Shown here: positions 45,100 through 56,583 of the stretch, piece by piece | Layout of the letters: every line of letters begins with the position of its first letter | Position numbering within the stretch: the first letter of the stretch is position 1 | NCBI RefSeq assembly: GCF_013761245.1 | Contig: NZ_JACDUT010000001.1 | Span: forward strand, 604,727 to 668,726 | Source of the DNA: Thermaerobacillus caldiproteolyticus | GTDB taxonomy: Bacteria > Bacillota > Bacilli > Bacillales > Anoxybacillaceae | DNA: 64,000 nt | Direction of reading: 5' to 3' | The notes under the pieces: generated by a model | Seen by the model: the letters and a program-made list of their open reading frames with translations, nothing else | Told to the model about the DNA's origin: nothing | The model's database searches: none | Program-made: the position numbers and the translations under genes

Positions 45100-45918
45100 T
45101 TATGGGAAACGCGGGAATTGTTTGAAGTCTGGCTTGCGCTTTTCTTTGAACGCGTCTCTTCCTTCTTTTGCTTCGTCTGTTGTATAGAAAAGCAATGTCG
45201 CATCGCCAGCGAGTTGCTGGATACCTGCTAAACCGTCGGAATCCGCATTAAATGCCGCTTTTAAGAATCGAATTGCCGTTGGGCTTTTCTCTAAAATTTC
45301 TTCCGCCCATTTTACCGTTTCTTCTTCTAATTGCTCTAACGGCACGACTTTGTTGACAAGTCCCATTTCCAACGCTTCTTGTGCGTTGTATTGACGGCAT
45401 AAATACCAAATTTCGCGCGCTTTTTTATGACCAACAATGCGAGCTAAATACCCTGCACCATATCCGCCGTCGAAGCTGCCCACTTTTGGGCCAGTTTGTC
45501 CAAAAATGGCGTTGTCAGCAGCAATCGTTAAATCACACACAACGTGTAAAACGTGACCACCGCCAATGGCATAACCTGCTACCATCGCAATAACAGGCTT
45601 TGGAATAACGCGGATTAAACGTTGCAAGTCTAACACATTTAAACGCGGAATTTGATCTTCTCCAACATATCCACCATGACCGCGTACTTTTTGGTCACCG
45701 CCAGAGCAGAATGCTTTTCCACCTGCTCCCGTTAAAATGATAACCCCAATTTTAGAATCATCGCGCGCGTATGAAAACGCGTCAATTAATTCTGCTACTG
45801 TTTTCGGACGGAACGCATTATGTACTTCCGGGCGGTTAATTGTAATTTTCGCAATGCCGTTGTATGTCTCGTACAAAATGTCTTCGTACTGACGTTCCGC
45901 TACCCACTCAATCGCCAT
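45100..45918 (-). CDS. menB: 1,4-Dihydroxy-2-naphthoyl-CoA synthase
   Basis: A 272-residue crotonase-fold enzyme that closes the ring of OSB-CoA. Oxyanion motifs [12 protein letters not shown] and [11 protein letters not shown], and [12 protein letters not shown] with the active-site Asp/Tyr region, identify it. Start ATG 45918, overlapping the menH stop, behind GAGGAAGAGC. The annotated-looking TTG one codon earlier is less likely. Confidence 0.97.
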   Translation of the reverse strand: MAIEWVAERQYEDILYETYNGIAKITINRPEVHNAFRPKTVAELIDAFSYARDDSKIGVIILTGAGGKAFCSGGDQKVRGHGGYVGEDQIPRLNVLDLQRLIRVIPKPVIAMVAGYAIGGGHVLHVVCDLTIAADNAIFGQTGPKVGSFDGGYGAGYLARIVGHKKAREIWYLCRQYNAQEALEMGLVNKVVPLEQLEEETVKWAEEILEKSPTAIRFLKAAFNADSDGLAGIQQLAGDATLLFYTTDEAKEGRDAFKEKRKPDFKQFPRFP

Positions 45919-46733
45919 CAAGCTCTTCCTCCTTTTTCGATAAACTCATTTACTATTTTAGCAAAAATCTGCCGTTGTTCCACATGAATTGCATGGCCTG
46001 CTCCGGAAATTTTCGCAATATAGGAATGGGGGAGAAGTTGAGCCATTTCCATAGCAATTTCACAAAACTTTCTATCTAATTCGCCGCAAATAAGCAATGT
46101 TGGTACCTTTACTTCTGACAGATGTTCCCACCATGAAGGCTGCTTCCCTGTTCCCATACCACGTAAACTATTTGCCAAGCCTTTAGCATTATTTTTTAAC
46201 CGTTCAGCGCGAAGTTGTTGCTGCACTTCAGGTGACAACCGTTTTTGTGAGGCAAAAAGCGGGATGCTTTCCCATTTTTCAACAAATTGTTCAATACCAT
46301 ACTGCTCAATGTCTCTCGCTAACGCTTCATCACTTTTTACACGCACAAGTCTTTCTTCCAAGGTTCTCAGTCCGGGTGAGCTACTTTCTAAAATTAATTT
46401 CTTCACGCGATGAGGATAAAGAACCGCAAACGTAAGAGCAAGCCGCCCGCCCATTGAATAGCCTAATACATTGGTTGCTTGAACATATAAATGCTGCAAT
46501 ATTACATCAAGATCGGCAGCCACCCGATCGATTTCGTAACGTTCCACTTCATTCGGAGAATCGGTCAAACCGTGACCAACAATATCAACTAAAATTAGCT
46601 GCCACTGTTTCCATTGCGAAAGGAAAGGTTTCCACGTTTCTGTACTTCCCGTAAATCCATGCAACAATAAAAGTGGTTCTCCTTCTCCGTACACTTCAAC
46701 ATGATAAGAAACACCGTTTACTAAAATATTCAT
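45918..46733 (-). CDS. menH: SHCHC synthase (MenH), alpha/beta hydrolase fold
   Basis: A 271-residue enzyme that removes pyruvate from SEPHCHC to give [17 protein letters not shown] at the N-terminus, the nucleophile elbow [10 protein letters not shown] (Ser about 97), and the C-terminal [10 protein letters not shown] with the catalytic His fit MenH. The start at 46733 overlaps the menD stop (ATGA) and gives the family-typical N-terminus; a 32-codon upstream extension lies inside menD. Confidence 0.93.
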   Translation of the reverse strand: MNILVNGVSYHVEVYGEGEPLLLLHGFTGSTETWKPFLSQWKQWQLILVDIVGHGLTDSPNEVERYEIDRVAADLDVILQHLYVQATNVLGYSMGGRLALTFAVLYPHRVKKLILESSSPGLRTLEERLVRVKSDEALARDIEQYGIEQFVEKWESIPLFASQKRLSPEVQQQLRAERLKNNAKGLANSLRGMGTGKQPSWWEHLSEVKVPTLLICGELDRKFCEIAMEMAQLLPHSYIAKISGAGHAIHVEQRQIFAKIVNEFIEKGGRA

Positions 46734-48484
46734 AATTTTCCCCTTTTTTCGAGAAATTCTCCTATTTCCCGGGAAACACTTTCCCACAAAAGACGATGTT
46801 TCATGACATTGTCTTGTCGAGATGTGCATAACTCGATAACGTGCAATCCGTTCGTTTCGATAGAATGTTTTACATGATGACGAAATTCATTCCATGTTTC
46901 AACTTTTCGATAATCTCCCTCGTACATCCGTACAACATGTTCAAACTGTAAATCGGTTGGCGTACCGAACAATGTTTCAAAATGTTTTTCTTGTGTTGCT
47001 TGCGGTAAAAATGAGAAAATGCCTCCCCCATTATTGTTAACGACAATAATAGTAGCATTCAAACGATGCAACTTGGCCGCTAATAATCCATTTAAATCGT
47101 GATAAAACGAAAGATCACCAATAACGAGTACAAGAGGCTCGGTCACAGTGCTTGCACCTAACGCGCTGGATACAACACCATCAATTCCATTCACACCTCG
47201 ATTCGCTATCACACGAATTTGCTTATCACTCGTCATAAAAAACGTATCGGCATCACGTATTGGCATACTGTTGCCGACAAATAAAACCGAATGCTCCGGA
47301 AGTAATTCAGAAAGCTCAATAAATACTTTTCCTTCAAATAGCTGTTCTTCTTTTCCAGCTTCAAGAAGTGTTTCCTTCGCGATTTTGTTTACAGTTTGCC
47401 ATGTCGTCGCCCATTCGCTTCCTCTTCTCTTTTGAGCACCTAATTCTACTAATCGGTTGCAAAATTCGATCTCATCACAATATACCATTTGAGAAGCCAT
47501 CAGCGTCGGGTCACGCCAGCCGCCTTCTCCATCAACGACAATTTGCGTAATCGCTGGATGATATTTTAACAGGAGAAACAGCGACTTTGAAACCGGCATA
47601 GCACCAAAACGGATTACCACATCCGGCAACAGCGATGAAGCGATTTTCTCATCCTTTAAAATGGCATCATAGCTGTCAATAATATACTCTTTCGAATGCA
47701 TTCCGTTGCGAAGCTGGGAAAGCGGATCAGCTAAAATCGGATAATCCAGTGTTTTTGCAAGCATTGTAACTGCCTCGGCAAATCCAGGCTTGTCCATCTC
47801 TCCACAAATAATTATTCCTTTTTCAACGCGAGCCAGTTGCTCATACAGCTGTTGAAACTGTTCATTCTCAAGCGTTCTTTTTCCAATAGAAACATCGATA
47901 TAAGAAGACTCTTTCGCCTCGATTTGTTTCCACGTCTGTTCGGTAATCGTCGGCACAAGCGGTTCTCGAAAAGGAAAATTAAGATGAACGGGACCCGAAG
48001 GCGCGCTCATCGCTACCGCCGCTGCTCTCGCCGCCATAGTACGCGCATAGCGCAACATCTCCACTGATTTTTCTGGAAGTGCCATTTCAACAAACCATTT
48101 CGCATGCTTTCCATAAATATGAATCTGGTCAATCGCCTGCGGAGCACCAACGTCGCGAAGTTCATGTGGGCGATCCGCCGTTAATACAATGAGCGGTACT
48201 CGTGAATAGTACGCCTCGACAACAGCTGGTAAATAGTTCGCCACAGCTGTTCCTGACGTACAAAGAAGCGCTACAGGTTTCCGTTTTGTTTTTGCCATTC
48301 CAAGCGCAAAAAAAGCTGCTGATCTTTCATCAATGTTCATATGTACACGCATTTTCGGGTGTTCAGCCATGACAATGGCAAAAGGGGTCGAGCGTGACCC
48401 CGGACTCACAACAACGTCTTTCACTCCCACTTTCACCATTTCATCAACGAATGCTGCTACATATAGTGTTAAATCTTCATTCAT
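46730..48484 (-). CDS. menD: SEPHCHC synthase (MenD)
   Basis: A 584-residue thiamine diphosphate enzyme that joins isochorismate and 2-oxoglutarate. The catalytic Glu region is VVSPGSRSTPFA and the ThDP-binding GDLSFYHDLNGLL lies near residue 440 with NNNGGGIFSFLP following. It overlaps menF upstream and menH downstream, so menF-menD-menH-menB are translationally coupled. Confidence 0.97.
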   Translation of the reverse strand: MNEDLTLYVAAFVDEMVKVGVKDVVVSPGSRSTPFAIVMAEHPKMRVHMNIDERSAAFFALGMAKTKRKPVALLCTSGTAVANYLPAVVEAYYSRVPLIVLTADRPHELRDVGAPQAIDQIHIYGKHAKWFVEMALPEKSVEMLRYARTMAARAAAVAMSAPSGPVHLNFPFREPLVPTITEQTWKQIEAKESSYIDVSIGKRTLENEQFQQLYEQLARVEKGIIICGEMDKPGFAEAVTMLAKTLDYPILADPLSQLRNGMHSKEYIIDSYDAILKDEKIASSLLPDVVIRFGAMPVSKSLFLLLKYHPAITQIVVDGEGGWRDPTLMASQMVYCDEIEFCNRLVELGAQKRRGSEWATTWQTVNKIAKETLLEAGKEEQLFEGKVFIELSELLPEHSVLFVGNSMPIRDADTFFMTSDKQIRVIANRGVNGIDGVVSSALGASTVTEPLVLVIGDLSFYHDLNGLLAAKLHRLNATIIVVNNNGGGIFSFLPQATQEKHFETLFGTPTDLQFEHVVRMYEGDYRKVETWNEFRHHVKHSIETNGLHVIELCTSRQDNVMKHRLLWESVSREIGEFLEKRGKL

Positions 48485-49859
48485 CTTGTTCCACTCCTAA
48501 CGCGGACAACATTGGTTTGAATTTTACTCTCGTTTCTTCATATTCGCTGAGCGGTTCAGAATCGCCAACAATCCCGCATCCAGCAAAAATCGAAACTTCT
48601 TTTCCCTGCAACAGACCGGAACGAATGGCGACAGCAAACTCACCGTTTCCTGCTGTGTCGATCCAGCCGATCGGAGCCGCATACCATCCTCGATCTAGCG
48701 GCTCGATTTCGCGAATTTCTTTGAGCGCTTTCTCACGTGGTGTCCCTCCTAAGGCGGGGGTTGGATGCAGCCGTTCCACAAGCGAAAACAGCGAAACAGC
48801 ATGACGACTTTCACCGATAACAGGGGTATATAAATGTTGAATATCTCGCATTTTTAACAATTGCGGTTCGGACGGAATCCGCACATTCTCGCACACTTCC
48901 ATCATTGCTTCTTTAATCATATCAACCACGAAACGATGCTCACGAAGATTTTTCTCATCTTGTAATAGCCACCGTCCGAGTTGCTCATCTTCCTTTACCG
49001 TTTTTCCTCTGCGAATCGAACCAGCTAAACATGTTGAATAACATGTCATTCCTTCTCTTTTTACAAGCTGCTCAGGTGACGCTCCTACAAAACAGTTTCC
49101 TTTATCCTCAAAGGCAAAAAGATAACTTAATGGCTGTTGCTCCCGCAGTCGTTGCAAGACAACGCTCGGCTCGATTCTATCGTCAAACCATAAACGAGCT
49201 TCCCTTGCCAACACAACTTTATCCAACCCGCCTTCACGAATATCATGAATGGCTTTTTGCACGGCAGAAATCCATTCATGTTTCGCCATTTCTTCGTATG
49301 TTTGACATGAAGCTGAAAGAGCCATTAACGAATCTTGTCCATTATATAACAAAGTAAGTAGTTGACCGATCTTTTCAATAATTTGTTCATGATTTTGGGA
49401 AGGTACTGTAATTGTTAATGTCATACGTCCTTTTTTTACCGATAGCAATACCGCCGGAACGATTAACTTCGCATCAGGAAAGTGAGCCCACCGCTCTGTT
49501 TTTCGCTTTAATGGGTCAAACGAAAACCCACCAAATAGTAAAGGAGCGGCTTCCGTTCCATTATGGTGAGTCATTACCTTCTCCGTAAAACGCTTCCATT
49601 CCGATTCAACCATATGAAAGCGATGCTCATTTCCTGTTGTCTCGATCGAGTATGTACAACCAAGTCCAACATAAACCGTTTCATTGGATCGATCGGACCA
49701 ATAAAACCGTTGACGAAAAGAACACGTTTCCCCTAAGGCAAAAAAATGAAAAGGATCTACGTCGTCTATTTCTTGGCTCCAACTAAAAAACGGTTGACTA
49801 GCTGTTTTTCCTATCATATACAATTGCTCTTGAATTTTATGTTGATATAAAGTCGCCAC
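48477..49859 (-). CDS. menF: Isochorismate synthase (MenF)
   Basis: A 460-residue chorismate-binding enzyme making isochorismate for menaquinone. The conserved C-terminal core includes GASPEQLVKREG, STCLAGSIRRG, LHPTPALGGTPR and FAGCGIVGDSEP, with the general-base Lys in LDKVVLAREA. It starts with GTG at 49859 and heads the operon. A siderophore-type isochorismate role is unlikely because menD follows with overlap. Confidence 0.94.
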   Translation of the reverse strand: MATLYQHKIQEQLYMIGKTASQPFFSWSQEIDDVDPFHFFALGETCSFRQRFYWSDRSNETVYVGLGCTYSIETTGNEHRFHMVESEWKRFTEKVMTHHNGTEAAPLLFGGFSFDPLKRKTERWAHFPDAKLIVPAVLLSVKKGRMTLTITVPSQNHEQIIEKIGQLLTLLYNGQDSLMALSASCQTYEEMAKHEWISAVQKAIHDIREGGLDKVVLAREARLWFDDRIEPSVVLQRLREQQPLSYLFAFEDKGNCFVGASPEQLVKREGMTCYSTCLAGSIRRGKTVKEDEQLGRWLLQDEKNLREHRFVVDMIKEAMMEVCENVRIPSEPQLLKMRDIQHLYTPVIGESRHAVSLFSLVERLHPTPALGGTPREKALKEIREIEPLDRGWYAAPIGWIDTAGNGEFAVAIRSGLLQGKEVSIFAGCGIVGDSEPLSEYEETRVKFKPMLSALGVEQDE

Positions 49860-49951
49860 TGTAATCCCGCTTTCTTGTATTACTTAAAATTGAAAACACG
49901 ATCTACTTCTCATTATATATAATAGGAAATGATTTATCTATTCGTAAGGGG

Positions 49952-49980
49952 TTGACACTTTTTGAACGTTTCCCTACACT
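49952..49980 (+). promoter_or_regulatory. Sigma-A promoter of menA
   Basis: TTGACA (49952-49957), 17-base spacer, TACACT (49975-49980), 58 bases before the menA start. Confidence 0.75.
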
Positions 49981-50038
49981 TATTGTGAATGTTTTTTGAG
50001 CACTACTTTTCTTTTATCCTAATATAAGGGGTATGAAT

Positions 50039-50977
50039 ATGCAATCACCGTTGCAAACAAACCATCATTCATCCATGTTAAAATATCGGCGAGATTGGCG
50101 TGTTTGGTGGAGGTTGACGCGTCCGCATACATTAACAGCGGCTTTTGTTCCGGTCTCTATTGGTACAGCATTAGCCTTTCATGAAACGTCCATTCGCGTT
50201 TCATTGTTTATCGCGATGCTTGTCGCTTCTTTGTTAATTCAAGCGGCAACTAATATGTTTAATGAGTATTATGATTACAAGCGAGGGCTTGATTCCCCTG
50301 AATCGGTCGGCATTGGGGGAGCGATTGTTCGTGAAGGAGTTCATCCGAAAACTGTATTGTCCCTAGCGATCTCCTTCTTTGCCGTCGCTATGCTCATCGG
50401 TGTGTACATTTGTATGAACAGCAGCTGGTGGCTCTCTCTCGTTGGCTCCATCTGTATGGCCGCTGGATACTTTTATACAGGCGGTCCGGTGCCGATTGCA
50501 TATACACCATTTGGGGAACTAGCTGCAGGTTTTTTTATGGGGCTTTTGATTATTTTAATTTCATTCTTTATTCAAACAGGAGAGGTAACAAGCGTTGCCA
50601 TTTTCGTTTCGATTCCAATTGCGATTTTAGTTGGGGCGATTTTATTAGCCAATAATATCCGCGACCTTGATGGTGATAAAAAAAATGGGCGGAAGACGCT
50701 GGCGATTTTAGTCGGCCGTATCAACGCAATTCGCATTCTAGCAGGCATGTTCACGGTATCCTTTATTTGGATGGTCGGTTTAGTTGTCTTACATGTCGTC
50801 TCTCCGTGGACATTGCTCGTCTTTTTTAGCGTTCCAAAAGCAATTGCTGCCGCTAAAGGATTTATCGGAAAAACGCAGCCAATTGATATGATGCCAGCGA
50901 TGAAAGCAACTGCACAAACAAACACACAATTCGGCTGTTTATTAGCACTTGGATTGCTAATTAGCCATTGGCTCTAA
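50039..50977 (+). CDS. menA: 1,4-Dihydroxy-2-naphthoate polyprenyltransferase
   Basis: A 312-residue UbiA-family membrane protein with about eight to nine helices that attaches the polyprenyl tail to DHNA. The two Asp-rich motifs are NMFNEYYDYKRGLDSPES and NNIRDLDGDKKNGRKTLA. The second ATG (50039) has 8-base spacing to AAGGGG; the first is too close. It is divergent from menFDHBEC, and together they supply menaquinone for the bd oxidase encoded 14 kb away. Confidence 0.95.
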   Translation: MQSPLQTNHHSSMLKYRRDWRVWWRLTRPHTLTAAFVPVSIGTALAFHETSIRVSLFIAMLVASLLIQAATNMFNEYYDYKRGLDSPESVGIGGAIVREGVHPKTVLSLAISFFAVAMLIGVYICMNSSWWLSLVGSICMAAGYFYTGGPVPIAYTPFGELAAGFFMGLLIILISFFIQTGEVTSVAIFVSIPIAILVGAILLANNIRDLDGDKKNGRKTLAILVGRINAIRILAGMFTVSFIWMVGLVVLHVVSPWTLLVFFSVPKAIAAAKGFIGKTQPIDMMPAMKATAQTNTQFGCLLALGLLISHWL

Positions 50978-51007
50978 CACGGTCTGATTGGCCGTGTTTT
51001 TTTTTGT
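50975..51007 (+). terminator. Terminator of menA
   Basis: AACACGG and CCGTGTT pair across a 9-base loop, followed by a T-run. Confidence 0.88.
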
Positions 51008-51060
51008 TTTTGGTTCATACTACATGATAAAGGTTTCATTCAAGGAAGGGGACATTAATC

Positions 51061-51825
51061 ATGTTAACGAACGAGCAGCTATCTGCCTTCCAGACACAGC
51101 TTCTTAAGGCAAAACGAGAACTTGAAGAGCGTTTACGCCAAAATGACCATTTTGGAAAGGAACGGAGCCATGCCCATGACTCCGTCGGCGAGTTAGCCAG
51201 CTATGATAATCATCCAGCTGATGAAGCGACAGAACTTTATGAACGCGAGAAAGATATCGCTCTCAACGAGCACGCAGAAAGAGAATTAAAAGAGATTGAA
51301 CATGCACTTGAAGCAATCAAAAACGGCACATATGGCACATGCCAAATATGCGGAAACCCTATTCCGCATGAACGACTTGAAGCATTACCGACGACAACCT
51401 ATTGCAAAGAGCATAGTCCAGATCAAGTCGTTTCCCAAAAACGGCCTCTTGAAGAAGAAGTGCTCATGCCTCCGTTTGGAAAATTTGATTTCGATGACCG
51501 CGCTGAGGCGGAAACATACGATGCCGAAGATGCTTGGCAAGAGGTGGCCCGCTACGGCACATCAGACACTCCATCGGATTTAGGAAAAAATGTTGACTAT
51601 TATGGTGAAGTATACGCTGAATCGGAAGAAAACGTCGGATACGTCGAGGATTTAGAAAACTTCGCCGCCGTCGACTTGTATGGCAAACATGTCACTGTTT
51701 ATCCAACGCGGGAACATGAGCAATTAGAAAATATTTTAGACGACGAAGGAATTATGTCCAATATCGGCGATTTACCAGCCTATGAAAAAGATCCTTATAC
51801 AAAAGATAAAGACCATCCGCTCTGA
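51061..51825 (+). CDS. yteA: DksA/TraR-type zinc-finger protein (YteA)
   Basis: A 254-residue soluble protein with a coiled-coil-like N-terminus (residues 1-85), a DksA-type zinc finger (CQICGNPIPHERLEALPTTT then YCKEH, residues about 97-120) and an acidic YteA-specific C-terminal part. The fourth metal ligand position is His instead of Cys. Members are often annotated as general-stress or sporulation-linked regulators; a DksA-like role at RNA polymerase is unproven. AAGGAAGGGG precedes the ATG. Confidence 0.88.
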   Translation: MLTNEQLSAFQTQLLKAKRELEERLRQNDHFGKERSHAHDSVGELASYDNHPADEATELYEREKDIALNEHAERELKEIEHALEAIKNGTYGTCQICGNPIPHERLEALPTTTYCKEHSPDQVVSQKRPLEEEVLMPPFGKFDFDDRAEAETYDAEDAWQEVARYGTSDTPSDLGKNVDYYGEVYAESEENVGYVEDLENFAAVDLYGKHVTVYPTREHEQLENILDDEGIMSNIGDLPAYEKDPYTKDKDHPL

Positions 51826-51836
51826 TGGTCTTTTTC
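51809..51836 (+). terminator. Terminator of yteA, overlapping its stop
   Basis: AAGACCATC and GATGGTCTT pair across CGCTCT, then TTT; the stem starts inside the last yteA codons. Confidence 0.85.
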
Positions 51837-51907
51837 CCTGTTTTGAAACAAAAAGGGATTGTATTCCGTATAAAAAGTGATGAAAAAATCATATTGAGGT
51901 GAACAGA

Positions 51908-52702
51908 ATGAATGCACATGAAATTGATTACAAGCTGTATGGAGATGACATGCAGTTTGTCGAGATTGAATTAGACCCGCACGAAAGTGTTATTGCGGAA
52001 GCAGGCGGGATGATGATGATGGAAGATGGAATTGAAATGGAAACGGTTTTTGGTGATGGCTCAAACTCTGGTAAAGGATTTTTGAACAAGCTGGTCGGTG
52101 CAGGAAGACGTCTATTAACAGGAGAAAGTTTGTTCATGACCGTTTTTACGAATGCAGGAACAGGTAAGCGCCGTGTTTCCTTTGCTGCTCCGTATCCAGG
52201 AAAAATTATCCCAATGGACTTAAGTCAGCTGGGCGGTAAAGTCATTTGTCAAAAAGATTCTTTCCTTTGCGCAGCAAAAGGTGTTTCCATCGGGATTGAT
52301 TTTCAGCGCAAGCTCGGAACCGGCTTTTTTGGCGGTGAAGGGTTTATTATGCAAAAACTCGAAGGAGACGGCCTTGCCTTTTTACACGCCGGCGGAACAA
52401 TTTATGAGCGCCACCTTCAACCAGGCGAAAAATTGCGAATTGATACCGGCTGCTTAGTAGCAATGACAAAAGAAGTTGATTACGACATTGAGTATGTAGG
52501 CAAAATTAAAACCGCCTTTTTCGGAGGGGAAGGATTGTTTTTTGCTACATTAACAGGGCCGGGAACGGTTTGGGTACAATCGTTACCGTTTAGTCGTCTC
52601 GCTGACCGGATTATTGCTGCCGCTCCAAGCGCAGGCGGTCGCTCCGTTGGCGAAGGAAGCATTCTCGGTTCCATTGGTGATTTGCTAAATGGCGATGATT
52701 AA
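51908..52702 (+). CDS. TIGR00266/AIM24-family protein
   Basis: A 264-residue beta-rich protein of the AIM24/TIGR00266 family: [49 protein letters not shown] and the closing PFSRLADRI are conserved. The function is not established in bacteria. The ATG at 51908 follows GAGGTGA with 5-base spacing; the GTG three codons earlier overlaps that site. A terminator shared with glgP follows. Confidence 0.9.
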   Translation: MNAHEIDYKLYGDDMQFVEIELDPHESVIAEAGGMMMMEDGIEMETVFGDGSNSGKGFLNKLVGAGRRLLTGESLFMTVFTNAGTGKRRVSFAAPYPGKIIPMDLSQLGGKVICQKDSFLCAAKGVSIGIDFQRKLGTGFFGGEGFIMQKLEGDGLAFLHAGGTIYERHLQPGEKLRIDTGCLVAMTKEVDYDIEYVGKIKTAFFGGEGLFFATLTGPGTVWVQSLPFSRLADRIIAAAPSAGGRSVGEGSILGSIGDLLNGDD

Positions 52703-52710
52703 TTCCATGC

Positions 52711-52741
52711 GGAGGGCTTATGATTCAAAGCCCTCCTTTTT
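52711..52741. terminator. Bidirectional terminator between AIM24-family gene and glgP
   Basis: GGAGGGCTT and AAGCCCTCC form a perfect 9-bp stem with T-run on the plus strand; it touches the glgP stop. Confidence 0.85.
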
Positions 52742-55142
52742 ACCCGTCAATCGGTTGAATCTTCCATATTCCATTCGCGTATTCTTGAATCGTTCGATCG
52801 CTGGAAAAATAACCGGAATGGGCAATATTGACTGTACTCATCCGTAACCACTTTTCACGTTGTTGATATTCCTTTCCGACCCGCTCCTGTGCCTCCACAT
52901 AAGAGGCAAAATCACGCAGTACAAAATATTCGTCATTTTGCATTAAAAGGGAATCGTAAATCGGCTCAAAATGATCGTGAGCGTCTGGAAAAAATCCGTT
53001 GACAAGCTGGTCGACAACTTGTTTAATTCGCTTATCATAATGGTAATATTCATGCGAACGATATCCCCCATTTTGATAATAGCGCAACACTTCTTCCGCT
53101 GTAAGTCCAAATATAAATATATTTTCTTCGCCAACTGCTTCCAAAATCTCAATATTCGCTCCATCGAGCGTTCCAAGGGTGATCGCCCCGTTCATCATAA
53201 ATTTCATGTTGCCGGTACCAGATGCTTCTTTGCTCGCTGTTGAAATTTGTTCACTCACATCAGCAGCAGGGAAAATTTCTTCCGCCAGCGAAACACGATA
53301 GTTTTCTAAAAAAATGACTTTTAGTTGCTCGTTCGTTTGTCGGTCACTGTTTACTTTATCAGCGAGGGAATTAATAAGCTTAATAATTCGTTTTGCATAA
53401 TAATATCCCGGTGAGGCTTTTGCCCCAAAAATAAACGTGCGTGGATAAATCGAAAAACTAGAATCCTCTTTGAGGCGGTTATATAAATACATAATATGGA
53501 GCACATTTAATAACTGCCTCTTGTAAGCATGAAGGCGTTTGACTTGCACATCGAAAATAGAAGACTCGTTCACAACAACCCCTGTTTGCTCATAAATGCG
53601 CCTAGCTAACATTGTTTTTCTCTGTCGTTTTACTTTTGCTAGCTCTTGTTGAAATGAAGCATCGCCGACGTATGGTTTTAAATCAATTAATTTTTCTGGT
53701 TCTTTAATCCATTTATCTCCGATCGTATTTATAATCAATTTAGAAAGCTGCGGATTTGCTTTTAACAGCCAGCGGCGATGAGTAATCCCGTTCGTTTTAT
53801 TATTAAACTTTTGCGGCCAAAACTCATGAAACAACCTCATTTCCCGCTTCTTTAAAATGTCCGAATGCAATTTTGCTACTCCATTGACGCTATAGCTGCC
53901 CACAATCGCTAAATGCGCCATTTTTACAAGATCATGAGCGATAATCGCCATCTCTTCAATCCGTTTCCACTCTCCTGGATATCGATTCCAGAGCTCACGG
54001 CAAAAACGTTCATTGATTTCCTCGACAATCATATAAATGCGCGGCAAAAGCGGCCGAAAAATATGAATCGGCCATTTTTCCAGCGCCTCTGATAACGTTG
54101 TATGGTTTGTATAAGAAATCGTATTAGTGGTAATATGCCATGCATCTTCCCAGCTCATTCCTTCTTCATCTAGTAAAATTCTCATAAGTTCGGGAATGGC
54201 TAAGACAGGATGTGTATCGTTCACATGAATGGCGACATGTTTATGCAACTCGTATAAATGCCCATATTGACGGCGATGAGCGCGCACAATGCTCCCTACA
54301 CTTGCCGCGACAAGAAAGTATTGTTGCTTTAACCGTAATATTTTTCCTTCATCATGTGTGTCATCTGGATATAAAAATTCCGAGATTGCCTCTGTTTCTC
54401 GTTTATATTGCATGACGCTTTTATGAATGGGAAACGTTTTGGCAGGTTCCGCACTCCAAAGCCGTAACGTATTAATCGTTTTTGTATCATAGCCAATCAC
54501 AGGCATATCATACGGAACTGCCATCACTTTTTCGCTATCGACATGCCGAAACGTCAAGCGACCGTTGATATGTGACATTTCGACTTTGCCCCAAAAACTG
54601 ACTTCTACAGCTAAATCTTCTTTTCTTACTTCCCATACGTTTCCATGCCTTAGCCACTGCTCTGGCAGTTCAACTTGATAACCATCCACAATCTTTTGAT
54701 CAAACAGTCCGTGTTTATAGCGAATCCCACAGCCATGTCCCGGCAAATTTAGCGAAGCAAGTGAATCTAAAAAACAAGCAGCAAGGCGGCCAAGACCGCC
54801 GTTTCCTAGTCCTGCGTCCGCCTCGCTCTCCTCTATTTCCTGCAAATCAATTCCTAGCTCTCGCAACCCCTCTTCAACGATGTCACGAATGCCAAGATTT
54901 AATAAATTGCTCCCAAGAAGGCGTCCTAGCAAAAATTCGATTGATAAATAGTACACTTGTTTTTGCTTTTTCGCGCGATTGCGTTCATTTGTCTGGATCC
55001 AATGCTGGCTTATATATTCACGCACCATATTCCCCAGTGTGTTGTATTGGTCGCGCACAGTTGACTCTTCAAACCGTTTGCCATACATCATTTCAAGCCG
55101 TTTTAAAAAAACATTCTTAAATTCTTCTTTGCTAGAGAACAT
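52740..55142 (-). CDS. glgP: Glycogen phosphorylase
   Basis: An 800-residue GT35 enzyme releasing glucose-1-phosphate from glycogen. The pyridoxal phosphate site is [20 protein letters not shown] (Lys about residue 643), and [16 protein letters not shown] is at the N-terminus. The ATG at 55142 follows GGGAGTGGAAGCC and overlaps the glgA end by 11 bases; a GTG three codons earlier is possible. Last gene of the glg operon. Confidence 0.96.
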   Translation of the reverse strand: MFSSKEEFKNVFLKRLEMMYGKRFEESTVRDQYNTLGNMVREYISQHWIQTNERNRAKKQKQVYYLSIEFLLGRLLGSNLLNLGIRDIVEEGLRELGIDLQEIEESEADAGLGNGGLGRLAACFLDSLASLNLPGHGCGIRYKHGLFDQKIVDGYQVELPEQWLRHGNVWEVRKEDLAVEVSFWGKVEMSHINGRLTFRHVDSEKVMAVPYDMPVIGYDTKTINTLRLWSAEPAKTFPIHKSVMQYKRETEAISEFLYPDDTHDEGKILRLKQQYFLVAASVGSIVRAHRRQYGHLYELHKHVAIHVNDTHPVLAIPELMRILLDEEGMSWEDAWHITTNTISYTNHTTLSEALEKWPIHIFRPLLPRIYMIVEEINERFCRELWNRYPGEWKRIEEMAIIAHDLVKMAHLAIVGSYSVNGVAKLHSDILKKREMRLFHEFWPQKFNNKTNGITHRRWLLKANPQLSKLIINTIGDKWIKEPEKLIDLKPYVGDASFQQELAKVKRQRKTMLARRIYEQTGVVVNESSIFDVQVKRLHAYKRQLLNVLHIMYLYNRLKEDSSFSIYPRTFIFGAKASPGYYYAKRIIKLINSLADKVNSDRQTNEQLKVIFLENYRVSLAEEIFPAADVSEQISTASKEASGTGNMKFMMNGAITLGTLDGANIEILEAVGEENIFIFGLTAEEVLRYYQNGGYRSHEYYHYDKRIKQVVDQLVNGFFPDAHDHFEPIYDSLLMQNDEYFVLRDFASYVEAQERVGKEYQQREKWLRMSTVNIAHSGYFSSDRTIQEYANGIWKIQPIDG

Positions 55143-56583
55143 GGCTTCCACTCCCAGTCATTAAATCCGCATATAACTGGTTATACTTAAATGCTGATTG
55201 TGCCCAGCTGTAATCTCGGCTCATCGCTTCTTTCACAATTTTTTCCCATACATCTTTTTGCTCATAAAAGGAAAGTGCTCGACGAATTGTATATAACATG
55301 TCGTGAGCATTAAAGTTTTTAAAACTAAACCCGTTTCCTTCCCCTGTAAATTCATTGAACGACTGTACTGTGTCATTTAATCCGCCCGTTTCCCGCACAA
55401 TCGGAATGGCTCCGTATTGAAGCGCAATGAGCTGCCCTAGTCCGCATGGTTCAAACTTTGACGGCATTAAAAATAAGTCTGCCCCTGCATAAATTTTATG
55501 CGCTAATTCTTCGTTAAATCCAATATATACTTTCACTTGCTCAGGATATGTAGCTGCCATTTCGCTAAAAAAGTTCTCGAACTCCCAATCCCCTGTGCCA
55601 AGGACAATAAACTGAACGTTCTCCGCCAAAATGTCATGAAATACGCACTTGACTAAATCAAGACCTTTTTGTTTCGTTAACCGCGTGACCATTGCGATGA
55701 TCGGCACATCTTCTTCAGTAGATAATCCAAAATGTTCTTGAAGAGCATGTTTGTTAATTCCTTTTCTTGCGATCGTCGAATGGTCATAAGGCACAGCAAT
55801 ATAAGGGTCCTTTTTCGGATTATAAATCTCATCATCAATCCCGTTCAAAATTCCAATTAAGTCCCGTTGGCGCGCTCGCAATAATCCATCGAGCCTTTCT
55901 CCGTAATACTCCGTTTGGATTTCTTCTTTATATGTAGGGCTAACAGTCGTAATGACATCCGCAGACACAAGTGCTGCTTTCATAAAACTCACATTTCCAT
56001 AAAACTCTAAATACTCGATAGTAAAATATCGATCGCTTAAATTTAGTAAATCTCCTAAAATTTCACGTGGAAAAATTCCTTGAAATTGTAAATTATGAAT
56101 GGTAAATACTGTACGAATCTGTTCATAAAATGAATTTTTCTTATATTCTTCCCGCAACAAAAACGGAATCATCCCCGTATGCCAGTCATGACAATGAATA
56201 ATATCCGGCTGAAACGGAATCGCAGGAAGTGCGTCTAAAACTGCACGACAAAAATACGAAAAGCGTTCCCCATCATCGTAATATCCATACAATTGATCAC
56301 GCTTAAAATAATATTCGTTGTCGACAAAATAATAAATCACTCCTTGATGTTCAAGCATTTCAATTCCGCAATATTGCCGTCTCCATCCTACTCTCACAAC
56401 AAGTTGGGTGATTTTTCTCATTTGTTTTTTGTACTCTTCTGGAATGGTTCCGTATTTTGGCAGCATCACACGAATATCCGTTCCTAATTGTTTCAATTCT
56501 TTCGGCAACGCTCCTGCAACGTCCGCTAATCCACCTGATTTCACAAATGGTACGCATTCTGACACGACAAATAAAATGTTCAT
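55132..56583 (-). CDS. glgA: Glycogen synthase (ADP-glucose)
   Basis: A 483-residue GT5 enzyme that elongates alpha-1,4-glucan from ADP-glucose. The ADP-glucose site [16 protein letters not shown] is at residues 15-30, and the C-terminal catalytic motif is [20 protein letters not shown] with RETGGL. It starts 4 bases inside the end of glgD (ATGA overlap) and overlaps glgP downstream, so the operon is translationally coupled. Confidence 0.97.
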   Translation of the reverse strand: MNILFVVSECVPFVKSGGLADVAGALPKELKQLGTDIRVMLPKYGTIPEEYKKQMRKITQLVVRVGWRRQYCGIEMLEHQGVIYYFVDNEYYFKRDQLYGYYDDGERFSYFCRAVLDALPAIPFQPDIIHCHDWHTGMIPFLLREEYKKNSFYEQIRTVFTIHNLQFQGIFPREILGDLLNLSDRYFTIEYLEFYGNVSFMKAALVSADVITTVSPTYKEEIQTEYYGERLDGLLRARQRDLIGILNGIDDEIYNPKKDPYIAVPYDHSTIARKGINKHALQEHFGLSTEEDVPIIAMVTRLTKQKGLDLVKCVFHDILAENVQFIVLGTGDWEFENFFSEMAATYPEQVKVYIGFNEELAHKIYAGADLFLMPSKFEPCGLGQLIALQYGAIPIVRETGGLNDTVQSFNEFTGEGNGFSFKNFNAHDMLYTIRRALSFYEQKDVWEKIVKEAMSRDYSWAQSAFKYNQLYADLMTGSGSHVL